This document shows positions 10,739 through 21,970 of a stretch of DNA of 64,000 nt, piece by piece. Position numbers and translations under genes: made by a program. The stretch is from Diabrotica undecimpunctata (Eukaryota > Arthropoda > Insecta > Coleoptera > Chrysomelidae). Where the stretch lies: NCBI RefSeq assembly GCF_040954645.1, contig NC_092806.1, positions 114,620,458 through 114,684,457 of the forward strand. The letters are read 5' to 3'. The notes beneath the pieces were generated by a model, which ran no database searches, had not been told where the DNA came from, and was given only the letters and a program-made list of their open reading frames with translations. The number at the start of each line of letters is the position of its first letter. Position 1 is the stretch's first letter.

Positions 10739-11118
10739 TTTGTTGGGAATAAACCACAATTTTACTTTAAAATTTATTTTATTTATAAATTACAAATTTT
10801 GTTTTTGTTGCTTGGTAAAAAATTCTTCTAATAATTTAATTCTATCTGACCCATTCATATTGACAATTCAAACATATTATATTATACACATCCTACAATA
10901 AAGTTTTACCAGGAACGCAACTCAAAAATATTGGCAATATCATTTTAAAGGCGTCTACTTTAAAATGTATAATATATGTCTGAATTGTCAATATAAATAA
11001 GTCAGATAAAATTTGTTTAATTTATAAATGTTTTGTATTTTGAGAACGATTTCCGAAGTAGAGATTGAAACGTCAAATAAACTTAATTTGAAAGTAAAAT
11101 TGTGGATTATTCCCAACA
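10739..11118. mobile_element. Foldback/MITE element
   Basis: Inverted ends of about 35 bp: GTTGGGAATAAACCACAATT at 10741 and the complement near 11080-11118 (AATTGTGGATTATTCCCAAC). Inner inverted segments around 10847-10900 and 10962-11005 extend the fold. There is no ORF. It shares the GGGAATAA.CCACAATT terminus with the element at 16294-16500 and the ACGATTTCCGAAGT...GAAACGTC motif near 11046. Confidence 0.7.
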
Positions 11119-11264
11119 AAAATAGTAAATTGAATTAACTCTGTTAATGTGTTAATTGTGTTAACCATTACACACGTTACCACCACAACACCATTACATT
11201 GTGTTGTTTTACACACTTCTAAAATACTCGTAAATAGTTCAGTCTGGTTATGCAAAAATCATCG

Positions 11265-12170
11265 ATTTCACGGCAAAATTTTTCGCAGATACCTGAAGCA
11301 TTTAAGAACTAGGTGGGGTTACTAGATGACGAATAGATGAAAAAGTACTCGTATTTTTACCTTGCGTTTTTTTTAAACAATATAATTTATGGCCACAATT
11401 TGATTTTTTGTCTATAAGTTTTTTCCCTTATATTTTACATAAACAATATTTATATCATTTTTTTCTATCAAAAATATATTTATTTTCCCGTTTTTTAAAT
11501 TAAAATTGATAAATAATTTACGGAGATATTTGCAAAAAAGCTGTTTTTTTGCACTAATTTATAAATTTTATTAATTTTTTTATTAACAAAACAAAATGTT
11601 ATTAATACATCTTAACATCGAGGAATTGCCGTCTTTTAAATTTGTACGAAATTTCCCCCCTATCGCTCAAATAGTTTAAAAGTTATTTAATTTATTTATC
11701 CCCGAGGCTAAATATTTAAACTATTGAACTTGCTCTATTAATGATGCTAGACACATTTAGCAAATTTCATAGGATTCTTTAAGACTGAAACTATCTCAGA
11801 AGTTAAATGCATATTGCGTTTTCATCGAAATTATTTACAATATAAACGTTTATTTATTAACATTTTATTTTGTTAATAAAAAAATTAATAAATATAAATT
11901 AATGCAAAAAACTGCTTTTTGCAAATATCTCCGTAAATTATTTATCAATTTTAATTTAAAAAACGGGAAATTAAAGATATTCTTGATATAAAAAAATGTA
12001 TACAAATATTATTTATGTAAAATATAAGGGAAAAAACTTATAGACAAAAAATCAAATTGTGACCATAAATTATATTGTTTAAAAAAACGCAAGGTAAAAA
12101 TACGAGTATTTTTTCATCTAGTAACCCCCACCTATGTCTTAAAAGCTTCAGATATCTGCGAAAAAATTTT
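11265..12170. mobile_element. Large foldback element with 0.3-kb arms
   Basis: The left arm (11265 to about 11605) contains CGCAGATACCTGAAGC, GGTGGGGTTACTAGATGA, TACTCGTATTTTTACCTTGCG and ATAAATAATTTACGGAGATA. The same segments appear inverted in the right arm (about 11855-12170). The central loop is about 250 bp. No ORF. The sequence itself would form a very long hairpin. Type unknown; could be a Foldback-like DNA element. Confidence 0.75.
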
Positions 12171-12317
12171 CGACCTTTTTTTTTTAACCGTACTAGGCTA
12201 ATAGGTCAAACCTGCAACACGTGTATGTTCTCAAACAATTTGATAGTGTGTAAATTTTTATTAAAATCAGCTAGTAATAGTAAAAGTACTTTCATATAGT
12301 AATACCTCATAGAAGAC

Positions 12318-12540
12318 TTATTGTCAACACAAAACACACTAAAAAACATTACAAGGCCAACACCTCTGTTATAGGGGTGATAACCCTTTAAAAAGTTGTA
12401 AAAATCACATTTAAAAAGTGCTTGGTATACCAACGAGGCAGCCATTAGTACACCAAGCACTTTTTAAATGTGATTTTTACAAATTTTTAAAGAAGTTTTA
12501 CCCCTTTAACGTTTGTATTGTGTTTTGTGTTGATAGTAAC
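12318..12540. mobile_element. Palindromic MITE
   Basis: Arms of about 100 bp starting TATTGTCAACACAAAACACA and ending TGTTTTGTGTTGATAG. The innermost part is near perfect: TGTAAAAATCACATTTAAAA / complement, ending ACCAAGC on both sides of a short centre at about 12427-12447. Noncoding; short open frames here are artefacts of the hairpin. Confidence 0.75.
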
Positions 12541-12559
12541 TTTTTCTACTACTTCTTCT

Positions 12560-13110
12560 ACTTTTTCTAGAGAGTTTTCTACGAAACACATACCCAAAAG
12601 CCATTGAAATTTATAGGGATCGTATTTTTAGGCCATTCTTTTTGAAATAAAATTTGAACGGAGAAACTTATCTCGAATTATTAGAGGACTCAGATAATAT
12701 CATTTTGACAGATATACTCGAAAATGATAGCATGTGTCAGAAAATGAGTTGTATTTTCAGCAAGACGGCACACCTCCGCATTATAGCATAAACGATGTAA
12801 CAAAGGGGATACCTTTACGAACGTTTTCCTAGACAATTAATTGGACGAAGACGTTTTATTGAATAGCCAGCAAGATCCACTTATTTAATTTCTTTGGACT
12901 TTTCCTTATGGGTTTTTTTAAAAATCAAGATTTATAATACCATTCCTGCTTCATTGTAAAAACTAAGGCAACGAATAGTGCATAAATTTAGCCTAGTAAC
13001 CACCCCTGAAATGCTTAAAAATATTTATCGTAATTTCGAACATCGCCTTTATAGTCGAATGGAAGTTAGTGGATATCATTTTGAACATTTGATTAAACAA
13101 TTATAGCTGA
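12560..13110 (+). pseudogene. IS630/Tc1-mariner-type transposase remnant
   Basis: Degenerate frames give IFRPFFFE, then near 12760 FSARRHTSAL/FQQDGTPPHYSINDV, then RTFS..INWTKTFY and a degenerate W..SPDLTPLDFFL.G block around 12860-12920. It closes at 13000-13105 with VTTPEMLKNIYRNFEHRLYS and GYHFEHLIKQL. The FQQDG.PPHY (second catalytic Asp) to PDL.PLDFF...HFEHL order is typical of a group of insect DDE transposases. Heavily mutated. Confidence 0.65.
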
Positions 13111-13114
13111 TGCA

Positions 13115-14100
13115 TAAACTGTTTTGAATTATGAATTTATTAACATAACATTTAATTCATTTTATTTACGTTACATTTAATAAAGTTTCCTATTCATCTT
13201 GTAAATTTCGTTTTAATATAGTTTTTGACGTGACTAAAAAAATTTGAAATTGACGCTAACAAAAGAGAGACTAGAGAGGAGAATTCTATATCTATAAAGG
13301 CTTAAACTTACTAAAAGATAATAATATTCCAAGTGAACGTATCGTATCGAGCGATTTAAATGATCCAAATCACAGAATCCGATCGTGAACATCTCTAATG
13401 ACAATTCAACTACTACGAGACATCATCTGCTTTTTGGCAAATGCATCAAAACATATTGTGTTTCTGATACATATCAATTGGAGATTAGCCAGAAATCACC
13501 GGATTTTGCACACACTTCAGATTTTTCTTGCTTATTTCTTTCCGATTCGATGAAAATAATTTACGGGACTATAATTATGTATTATTTATATTCATTGAAA
13601 GCTACAGTAAATCAAAAAAAAAATAAAATCAATAAAGTCTACTCAGATTTCTAGGTTTCTTTAGTTGTTTTTATATACTTTTTTGTTCTCTTTACATTTA
13701 TTTTTATGCAATAAAATTTAAAAGAAACTATTTGAAGTAGTTGGACGTGTATTTACCTCCTTTGTTTAAACAAATATTTAGAATGTTATTAAATTTATGA
13801 TCCTAAACGTATCTGGAGTTCCTTATGTTTTTTTACTTTATTAATAATGATAATTGTTTTTCCTGTTATTTGTTTGCTTCAATATTATAGTTTTTCAGGA
13901 TTATTTCAAATTCTGTTAAAATCACAAAGTTACCTTTGTGTATTCGAATGCTTTGTTTTATATTTATCAATTCTCACATATTCTGTATCTTCTGTATTTG
14001 TATTAAGCTGTTCGTTCTATTTCTTTTGGACCCGTTTTAACACTTTATATCTCTTGTACAACCATGCAAGTTATATTTTGGACTGTACCCTCGATATCAG
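13115..14100. other. No recognisable feature
   Basis: AT-rich intronic DNA with short fortuitous open frames. Confidence 0.4.
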
Positions 14101-14109
14101 AAATTTCTT

Positions 14110-14720
14110 GAACTGCTTTATGTGATTGGTTCTCTAATTAAGATTCCGAATCCGTTTCTTTTGCAGTTAACTTGAATTCCTTGAAATCATGATAGATTGC
14201 AGAAACTTCTACATTAATATTAGCTGATTTTGGTACATTGATGTTTGTTTCAACCAATTCCAAATATTTTTGGATATTTATAGAATGCTCTATAGCTTTA
14301 GTTCTAGATATTTCAGAATCTCTAGGCATCTCTCTTCTACAGATCATACTGAGTGCTTGTATCTTAGGGATATGCACTTGCTGTGCTATCTCTGACATTA
14401 TCCAACCAAAATTTAGTATTTTTTGTGAGCAAACCATCCTAAGTTCGATCTACTCCGTTAAGTAATATCAGAATATATTCTTTGGCTCCTAATAGAATAT
14501 CTATTGGACCTGTTTCATTGAAATTTGCTTCCGCCAGGACTTAGTGCCTATGGTTCTTTTCTTTTATCTATATCTTCTCTGGTAGATTCTTTGTTATTTA
14601 TTCGTAGCACAAGTGCTTTTAAGTTTAATGTCACGCTCCATTTTGACATCCTGTGGTCTTCATTTCCAATTCTAGATATCTGGGTTTGAGTCTCTTACTC
14701 CCGCTAATTGGAATCTTACC
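14110..14720 (-). mobile_element. BEL/Pao LTR-retrotransposon fragment
   Basis: On the reverse strand 14545-14490 encodes LAEANFNETGPIDILLGAKE. A segment ending FGWIMSEIAQQVHIPKIQAL follows (14437-14340). GPIDILLGA...FGWI.S is the well-known link between protease and RT in BEL/Pao Pol proteins. Downstream residues to 14138 are hydrophilic and lack identifiable catalytic blocks. Frames are broken, no LTRs seen. Confidence 0.6.
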
Positions 14721-14724
14721 TATA

Positions 14725-14892
14725 TTGGAATCAAATTGCCAAAGTAAAAGTTTACAATCAGAACACCCGAGATATCAAAATACAGAAAGAAGTCCGCCAG
14801 AGTTGCGTGCTGTCACCACTACTGTTCAGTATGTACAGTGAAGCGGTATTTAAAGAATCTCTCTTATTCAATAGAAGGTATATCTATTAATT
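14725..14892 (+). mobile_element. LINE RT fragment
   Basis: Encodes AKVKVYNQNTRDIKIQKEVR then QSCVLSPLLFSMYSEAVFK, the RT block usually written VRQGCVLSPLLFNLYSE. After a frameshift SIEGISIN follows. It abuts the oppositely oriented LINE beginning at 14893 and is lost there. Confidence 0.75.
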
Positions 14893-15345
14893 CTTCTTCT
14901 TTAAGTTCCATCTTCTATCGTAGGTTGGAAATCATCATGGCTATGCGGACTCTGTTGACTGCCGCTTTGAAAAGTTGTGCACTACTGCATTCAAACCATT
15001 CCCTTAAGTTCTTAAGCCAGGATATTCTTCGTCTTCCCACATTTCGCTTTCCTCGGATTTTGCCTTGCATAATAAGTTGTAATAATGCGTATTTTTGCCT
15101 TCTCATCACATGTCCTAAGTACTCAAGTTTTCGTCTCTTGATAGTTAATATTATTTCCGCCTCATTTCCTATCCTTTTAGTTACTTCCACGTTTGACATT
15201 CTTTGAATCCATGATATTCGTAGGATTCTTCTGTAACACCAAAATTCAAAGGCGGCCAACTTATTCAGATGGACTTGTTTTAGTGTCCACGCTTTCAAGC
15301 CATAAAGAAGAGTAGAGAACACGTAACATCGAAGCATTCTCAGGC
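14893..15345 (-). mobile_element. LINE C-terminal fragment, long open frame
   Basis: A 140-residue open frame (15337-14915) starts MLRCYVFSTLLYGLKAWTLK. It contains LAAFEFWCYRRILRISWIQR, KLEYLGHVMRRQKYALLQLI and RRRISWLKNLREWFECSSAQ, ending in MMISNLR. The 3' tail TTAAAGAAGAAGAA sits at 14893-14910. The frame is intact to the family's usual end, so this is a fairly young copy. It inserted next to, or into, the + strand LINE at 14725-14892. Confidence 0.85.
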
Positions 15346-15479
15346 GTAGTTCTACCCTTATATACCGACAACAAAGAAAGAGAATCTATCTATCAATGGA
15401 GAAGCCTTATTTTGTTTGAGATGTTAAGATGCATCGGGAATCTCTTGAAATCTAGCATCTAAGAAATGTGTTCGAAGTT

Positions 15480-16270
15480 GTTTTGTTAAACGAAGAATGT
15501 TGAGATATCGCCAAATAGGTGAAAGATTCAGGATCGTTTATTAAGGCTTTTTGCTTTCAGACGAAGATTTGTAACAACCCAGTTGAAATTTAAGCTCCAA
15601 CACAAGTAGCATTAAAATAAGTTTGGAAACAGTTCGACAACGTCTTCTAGAAGCGAGTTTTTATCCTCGCATTGCTGCCCAAGTCATTTTGATTGAGATT
15701 TTAAATTAAATTATTTGAATTTGGAAGAAGCCGATTGGAAAAGAGTTCTTTTGACAGATAAGGCCCGCTTTTGCTTACATAGTTTGTGTTTTTAGAAGGC
15801 CAAATGTGTGAAGCGGCATTTCATTAACAGCACGCACGAACATAGTGGTATTAAATAATGGAAATATTATTACTAAGCCCTTCATATTGAACATTATTCA
15901 GGCTCATGTACTTAGTGCCTGATGGATATTGTCAAAAAATTTTTGTTAATACACGATAATGCTAGACCTCATGCAACCCGATCAAATCGGTACTACTTCT
16001 TAGATGTTGGCATTGAAACAATGGGCTGACCAGCACGTAGTCCCGACCTTAATCCCATAGAACATGTCTGGGATATATTTGGGAGGCCATTACGATCTCA
16101 ACCGAACCGTTCCAACAAATTTGAAGGATGGCTGAACTTTAGAATGACCTAGTCCAAAATAGGGATCGAATTCTTATTTTAAGCATGAATCGTAGATGTC
16201 AGGATATAATTAGAAGCAGAGGTGGAAATACAATTTTAGAGTTAAAACGATCCGTAGAATTTGTTTCTGC
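15480..16270 (+). pseudogene. Tc1-type transposase remnant
   Basis: Degenerate but ordered. RQRLLEASFYPRIAAQ appears near 15640, then DWKRVLLTDKARFCLHS (first catalytic Asp in LTD). LLIHDNARPHATRSN is near 15950 (second Asp). TMG, a stop and PARSPDLNPIEHVWDIFGR lie near 16020-16085, with the third acidic residue E in NPIEHVWD. A final RRCQ...RGG motif is near 16195-16235. This is the DD34E layout of Tc1-like elements. Multiple stops; dead. Confidence 0.85.
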
Positions 16271-16293
16271 TCAAAAATAAAATTTGTAGTAAT

Positions 16294-16500
16294 TACTTAA
16301 TGGGAATAAGCCACAATTGAAGTTTAAAATAAGTTTATTGACCTTTTAATTTCCACTTCTGATACAAACATTGATTTTGATAACGATTTCTAAAGTGAAA
16401 ATTAAATACAAAATACAAACATTGATTTTGATAACGATTTCTAAAGTGAAAATTAAAATGTCAATTGTGGCTTATTCCCATTAAAATAGTAATTCTTTTA
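16294..16500. mobile_element. Foldback/MITE related to 10739-11118
   Basis: Inverted ends TAATGGGAATAAGCCACAATT (about 16299) and the complement near 16463-16488, flanked by AGTAATTACT and TAGTAATTCT. Internally a 50-bp segment ACATTGATTTTGATAACGATTTC is repeated in tandem (near 16367 and 16417). Confidence 0.7.
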
Positions 16501-16710
16501 AGATGCCAAAAGAAAATAGCTTCAGAAAAAAATTTGTAGTTACCATTTCTACCGTTGGTTCTCATATCTGTAGCTCTATGTTTGAATTAGTCGCAATAGG
16601 AATATTTGATCCAGATCCAATGTGCCACGTCTCGTTAATTTCTTATTTGGTGATAACAAATATCTTATACACAAATATTTACCGTAATAATTTAAAAACA
16701 TATGTAACGA

Positions 16711-16714
<4 letters not shown>

Positions 16715-16759
<45 letters not shown>
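16715..16759. repeat. (TA)n microsatellite
   Basis: About 22 TA units without interruption. Any YIYI-rich open frame here is low-complexity artefact. Confidence 0.95.
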
Positions 16760-16760
<1 letters not shown>

Positions 16761-17253
16761 TATACACAAATAGTATTTATGTATAATGCAATTAGCTTCA
16801 TATTTTAGTATTATTTTTTAATACTTACACCTGACAAATTATGATTGATATAGAAGAAACTATCAGCAAGATATGTTGGTAGATTTCGAAAGTTCCGGAA
16901 AAACCCGCATAACTTTGTAGGTAAATACTCCAAAAATAAATATTAATAATTTAATCAATAGAAGGATTACCTGAAGAGATAAATGGCAATATATCTAATA
17001 AAAAAAGTATATATCTGATAAAAAAAAGTAAAATATAGGTCGATCTATATCAGTGAATACATCAAAATATTGTAAGTGAAGGTGACAAGATTGATAATTG
17101 GTACACTGTTGTGTTGGAACAAAAAAAAAAATAGTTTAGTTGAAGCAGAAAATAGCCGACAAAATATTGGAATAAAATCCCTAGATTGAAATAAAATTTA
17201 TAACAATTATCACATAATGCAACTTTGTTTATGACAATGTATAAACTTAAAAC

Positions 17254-17495
17254 TAAAAAACTAGAGTATTTGGGTCACAGAACCAGAGGAGAAAAATATG
17301 AGCGGCTGAGAATTATTATGCAAGGAAGGATCCAAGGAAGAAGAAGCATAGGAACAAGACGCATCTCCTGGCTGAAGAACCTTAGAAAATGGTTTAACTG
17401 TAGTTCACTACAACTTTTCAGAGCAGCAGCCAACAAAGTGACCATAGCCGTTATGATATCCAACCTCCGATAGGAGATGGAACTTTAAGAAGAAG
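17254..17495 (+). mobile_element. Short 5'-truncated LINE with target duplication
   Basis: Encodes KKLEYLGHRTRGEKYERLRI, RRISWLKNLRKWFNCSSLQL and MISNLR, with a tail AACTTTAAGAAGAAG. Flanked by ATAAACTTAAAAC (17241-17253) and ATAAATTTAAAAC (17496-17508), a 13-bp target repeat with one mismatch. Only the last 240 bp of the family are present. Confidence 0.85.
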
Positions 17496-17544
17496 ATAAA
17501 TTTAAAACTATTGTTAATTTGCTCCAGCAGATTTCCTTCTTGTC

Positions 17545-17965
17545 GGTTACATAGCCAAGTAGACCAGGCGGATAAAACGCATTCGCTTTATTACGAATGA
17601 TATCTAATGGCTCAATGGTTTAAACCCTTCTTCTTCTTCGCGCGACTAGGATTACTCCTGTTTGTCTGCCTCTTATTCTGTTTAAGTCGTTGTTGACTGT
17701 ACATTATCTTTTCACCTTTTTGGCGGCCTTTCAACGGGTCTTCTGCTATACGGCTTGTTGTTTTTACAAATGTTCGCTAATCTATCTGGTCCCATTCGGT
17801 TTACATGTTCGTTCCAGTTTTTTTTTGTTTAAACCCCTGGCTACAAAACAAAAAGGCTAACTCAGCAGTGTAAAATATAAATGGATCTGTTACTTAGGCT
17901 AGAATATGCTCGTGTAGCATAAACACACATACAGAACACACAGAACGTAAACAAAAAGTAGTTAA
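17545..17965 (+). mobile_element. tRNA-headed SINE, interrupted
   Basis: The head TAGCCAAGTAGACCAGGCGG is a Pol III A-box-like segment. After the intruder at 17628-17826 the body resumes with CTGGCTACAAAACAAAAAGG, AACTCAGCAGTGTAAAAT and TAGGCTAGAATATGCTCGTG. These match the bodies of the copies at 39330-39680 and 50307-50640. The B-box region is degenerate and spans the insertion point. Confidence 0.7.
17628..17826 (-). mobile_element. LINE 3' tail inserted in the SINE
   Basis: 199-bp insertion flanked by the perfect 10-bp repeat GTTTAAACCC (17618-17627, 17827-17836). The reverse strand encodes NWNEHVNRMGPDRLANI and RRPVERPPKRWKDNV, the LINE C-terminal H-x2-RM...RRP.GRP.KRW pattern. It ends with the AAGAAGAAG tail next to the left repeat. 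Confidence 0.85.
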
Positions 17966-17968
17966 TGA

Positions 17969-18020
17969 AATTACTATTTAAATGGGAATAAGCCAGCTTA
18001 TTCCCATTTAAATAGTAATT
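17969..18020. repeat. 52-nt perfect palindrome
   Basis: Two 25-nt arms, AAATTACTATTTAAATGGGA and onward to AATAAGC, and the exact complement, separated by only CA (17994-17995). The arms correspond to the terminus of the foldback element at 16294-16500, as if two ends were joined with the interior deleted. Confidence 0.9.
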
Positions 18021-18084
18021 ACTTTAAAATGCCACAAGAAAATAGCTTCAGAACAATAGTAGTTAATGAGTATTAAGGAGTCAA

Positions 18085-18545
18085 GTACTACTTCAATGCA
18101 GGGCACTCTTACCGTAGGCATGTTACAAAGCAGTATAATTAACACTTTATCTTGTTATGTAAATGGTTTAGTAATGATTAATATAAAAAATAGAGATATT
18201 ATTCATCTTGTTATCTTTGCTGAAGACACGAATAAATTGATCGTAGGATCATCTTTAACCAACCATGTCGATGAACCATGTTTCAATCAATCAGACCTAC
18301 TATCTGATTAGGACGTAATCAAGAGGCAATGGGGGCTTTTAGGAACCGTAAGATATATTCTAGGCTAGTGTGTAAATATCAAGGAGAACTCAATAGACTT
18401 AAGTCACACGGGCGTGGGTGCCACGGCTTCGTGGAATACATGGCAATAAAATAACTGATGAACTTGCCAGAAGAAGATCAATCACAAAATACTTTGATCC
18501 CGATCCGGCCTTAGGATCTGGATTTATTGCATAAGTCCCTCGTTA
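18085..18545 (+). mobile_element. LINE RT/RNase H fragment
   Basis: 18096-18240 encodes CYVNGLVMINIKNRDI followed by FAEDTNKLIVG, a decayed FADD-type RT catalytic block. Near 18405-18540 another frame reads WVPRLRGIHGNKITDELARR then DPDPALGSGF. That resembles the RNase H C-terminus of Jockey/R1-type LINEs (WVPGH.GI.GNE.ADELAR). Remote similarity; moderate confidence. Confidence 0.55.
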
Positions 18546-19493
18546 ATTTATTTTGCTTGGACTTAATTTAGTATGACTTATAAAAAAATGTTAAATTTCG
18601 CTTCTGTAAAATTTATGAAATATCTGCCTAGTTTATGAGTATAATATCTTGAGACTGCAGGACATAGTTCGTGGGTAAAATTTGCCGCGTATCACTTCAC
18701 GAGGGTTCAACTTTTAAGACGCGCTTTTCTTTATTGTTGTTTCGTTCAAAATATGCAAAATAATTTGAGCCACAAATATCAATTTTAGTTTTAAATCTTT
18801 GTGTTTACTAATTGCCTTAAAGTTTAAGCATCAAGCCTAATAATTATATTATGTCCCTCTTTAAAAGAATAATTTTTAGTTTCAAGGTTCTATTTGTACA
18901 ACCTGTATATTGTGTAATTACGGAGGAAAAAATAAAAAGCTCCAAAGATAATAAATAGAAGTTAATTACCTCGGAAAGCGTTTAAACACATATATACATC
19001 AACATAAAAATTTACTGCTTTAACCTTGGATATAATTATTTACTGCATTTTTTTATTTAACCATCAAAAATATGTACACACAGTCAAGGCGGTTATAGAA
19101 GGGATATTTGGAACTACGAACTGATAAAGAGACTTAGTGGGAATAATCACTAAGCGAATATGTTTTCAAATTATTCAAGACACTCTCTTTTTAAATATTT
19201 CATTGTAATTTTTTTTAATTTTAATAATTACTTAACAACTTGTTAAAATATTACGTACTTCTAGCAAAGTCAGTTTAGGAAATAACAGGGAGAGGAGATA
19301 GTTTCCTCTCCCAAGGAATAGAAATATTGCTGACTGCAAAATGTAAGGCAAAAAATTTAGTAAAGCGATACTTATTGAATATAAACTATTTGTTTTCGAA
19401 TAAAAAAACAGTGAAATATAAGTATGTAGAAAATAAATTAAACAAAAAAAAATAAAAACTGGGATTAGGAAACTGCTGCAAAGGTTTAAAAAG

Positions 19494-20900
19494 TTAATGT
19501 ATCTCATTTTCCATAAAACTTTTGAAGCATGGATTAATGCATAGAGGGACGTTATAACTGATACCCATGTACCTGGTTCTTTTTACTATGGCTTTTTTTC
19601 TGCAAAATCTGCACCACCTATGGGTACCATCTAGAGTGGGAGGGTGTTGACCTACTTCCGTTAGTTTGACAACTTTCGGAATTGTCCTAGTTTTCACAAG
19701 AAACACTGTAAGTCTTCACCGTCGTTTTCTGAAGCAGTCTGTACCAATTAGCTGACGAGCCAAACTGATCCTGAAAGACAATTTGCCATATCAATCAAGA
19801 AATGCATAATTCTGTGACACCATTTGACAGAGCGTCTTCCAACTTCATACGTTCCCGCAATTGGTCGAACCTGTCAACATCTCCCGTTATTCCATTATAT
19901 TCGGAAACACGAATAGGACAAAAACTTCTTCTTTTCTCCCTTGCTTATTTTTTCGTGATGGACAAAAAAATGTACAATTTTGTTGTCGTACAATAAATGT
20001 AGCAACTATAGGGCCTTTAGTCTTGAACTGAAATTACCCCTTCTTTAAACCTTGCTCATTCGTTTTAACTCTGCCAACGGCAAATATAACTTTTTTTGTG
20101 CAAAAGGCTTATTAATTGTACAGAGTTAAGAAACTTATCAAATGCCACAATGTTCATTTGGTGTTGAACATCCTCCGTGAGCTTTACAAAACTACCCTTT
20201 CTCCTAGACCGAATTCTGAATCTGGTAATTTGTCGATGCTTTTCCAGTATATATGCTGAATTTTAATATAGCATGTTCTCGAATCGGCCAAACAACAAGC
20301 TTTGTATCCCCTTTTGACTGTCTGCATTGGCATGAACCGTTTTAGTGAGTTTAAGTGAATGATAACAGCTACAGCTTTTTACACCCGTATTGGATCTGAG
20401 CTTCAGTAATTTTTCATATGAGGCAACTGATGTACTCCTATTATTATTTGCAGCCCAATAAAAGCCTTTATCTGTACTTCGTAAACGTCTATTCAATTTT
20501 TTTTTATTATTTTGCCTGCCATATTGATTTGTTTCGGAAACCATTATTGGTATTGCATTTGTAAAGCATTCATTAAAAAGATTTTCTCCCTTAGGGGCAA
20601 TTTCAAAAGATGTTTGTAATGATGCCTATTCTCACACAAGGTCACGGCCAATATCCATATGGAAGTTCGAGATATTTTCACTCCATATAGTTTCATTATT
20701 TTCATCGACATCTTCAGTAACTGGGGCTCTAGTAAATCAAAATCTTCTTGAAATGTTTTAGATATTAGACCCACTCTACAAAAAAATGTGTGTTATCCAT
20801 TTGTGCCAATTTTTGGTCGGCTTTCAGGTCACATTCTGCTTGTGAGTCAGTATCATCTTCAGGAAGAGAGAAAAAGTACAACATCTCTTCCACATGCTCA
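19494..20900 (-). pseudogene. piggyBac-like transposase remnant
   Basis: Reverse strand. 20774-20544 and 20544-20263 cover the N-terminal domain boundary (PIMVSETNQYGRQ). Near 19870-19830 lies GITGDVDRFDQLRERM, the third catalytic Asp region (GVDxxDQ). The C-terminal zinc-ribbon is at 19706-19494: THRWCRFCRKKAI, a degenerate second pair, then VPLCINPCFKSF. Order and spacing fit PGBD4-type transposases. Stops and frameshifts throughout. No clear terminal repeats found. Confidence 0.75.
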
Positions 20901-21339
20901 TTTCTTTCAAAAATTTACTGTTTAGATATCTAAAAAGAGGGATAAACAACATGTCTGGTTATTTTATACATGTTATGAAAAGAAATATAAAAATAGTTGC
21001 TAACGTATAAGAAATGTAAAGAAAAAAAAATCACACTTAATTCCTTGGGATACATACCTCCCACCTAATTAAATTGATGGTGTTGGTAAAATATAACAAA
21101 TAATCTTAAACTGCTACATTTACAAGAGAATAGAATACTTACCCTTTAAAAAGGTGAAAATGTTGGAAGGCTTAATTAAAAACTGATTTATTATGAAGAA
21201 ATCTTCAAATGACACACAAATTAACTTTTGACAGTCGATATGATCACTTCTCGAAGTTTGTTAGAACACTGAGGGAATTTTTATACTTATACTGACGTAA
21301 TTTTGTCACTAAATGATTGAGGACGGTTTCGAAAGATTT

Positions 21340-21970
21340 CTATCCGAATTGTCGAATAAAGGCCTCTCCCATTTCTCGCCATTCATCCCTGTTGTGTGCT
21401 AGGCGTTTCCACATTGGTCCTGCGACTCTTTTGATATCGTCGCTCCAGCGCATTTGAGGTCTTCCTCTTGGTCTCTTCGCATCATACGGTCGCCAGTTTC
21501 CGACTTCTTTATTCCATCTACCATCTTCGAGACGTTCGTTGTGTCCAGCCCATTTCCATTTTAATTTAGCTGCTTGTTTCGCGGCGTCCTTTATTTTTGT
21601 TTTGTTCCGGATTGCTTCGTTCGTTTGCCGATCTATTAGTGAGATACCAAGCATCTGTCGTTGCATGGCTCGCTGAGTTTTTCGAATCTTGTCCATGTTC
21701 TTTTTTGTGAATGTCCAGGTTTAAGCTCCGTAAGTGAGAACGGAAAGGATACAAGAATCGAACACTTTGGTTCGAAGGTTTTGGGGTATCTTTTTGTCTT
21801 TCAGTATGTATGAGAGTTTTCCAAATGCGGTCCATCCCATTCTTACTCGTCTGCTTATTTCGGTAGTTTGGTTTTCTTTGTTTACCTTGATATTCTGACC
21901 CAGATATATGTATTCTTCCTTGGATGGTTATCGTCGGTTGATCATCTTTATTCGACATTAGCTTAGTTTT
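21340..21970 (-). mobile_element. LINE C-terminal fragment
   Basis: Open frame 21696-21340 encodes TQRAMQRQMLGISLIDRQTN, KLKWKWAGHNERLEDGRW and RPRGRPQMRWSDDIKRVAGP, ending EAFIRQFG at a stop. Upstream sequence to 21958 gives SNKDDQPTITIQG and, in another frame, LTYGA/TWTFTKKNM. This is a different LINE family from the SWLKNLR family and resembles the copy at 55618-56680. Confidence 0.85.

Noticed and set aside
14915..15337. Host protein-coding gene
   Set aside because: The 140-residue frame is an unbroken LINE C-terminus, matched by five other copies in this window.
20263..20774. Intact host gene on the - strand
   Set aside because: The open frames are pieces of a piggyBac-like transposase with the expected order of blocks and several stops between them.
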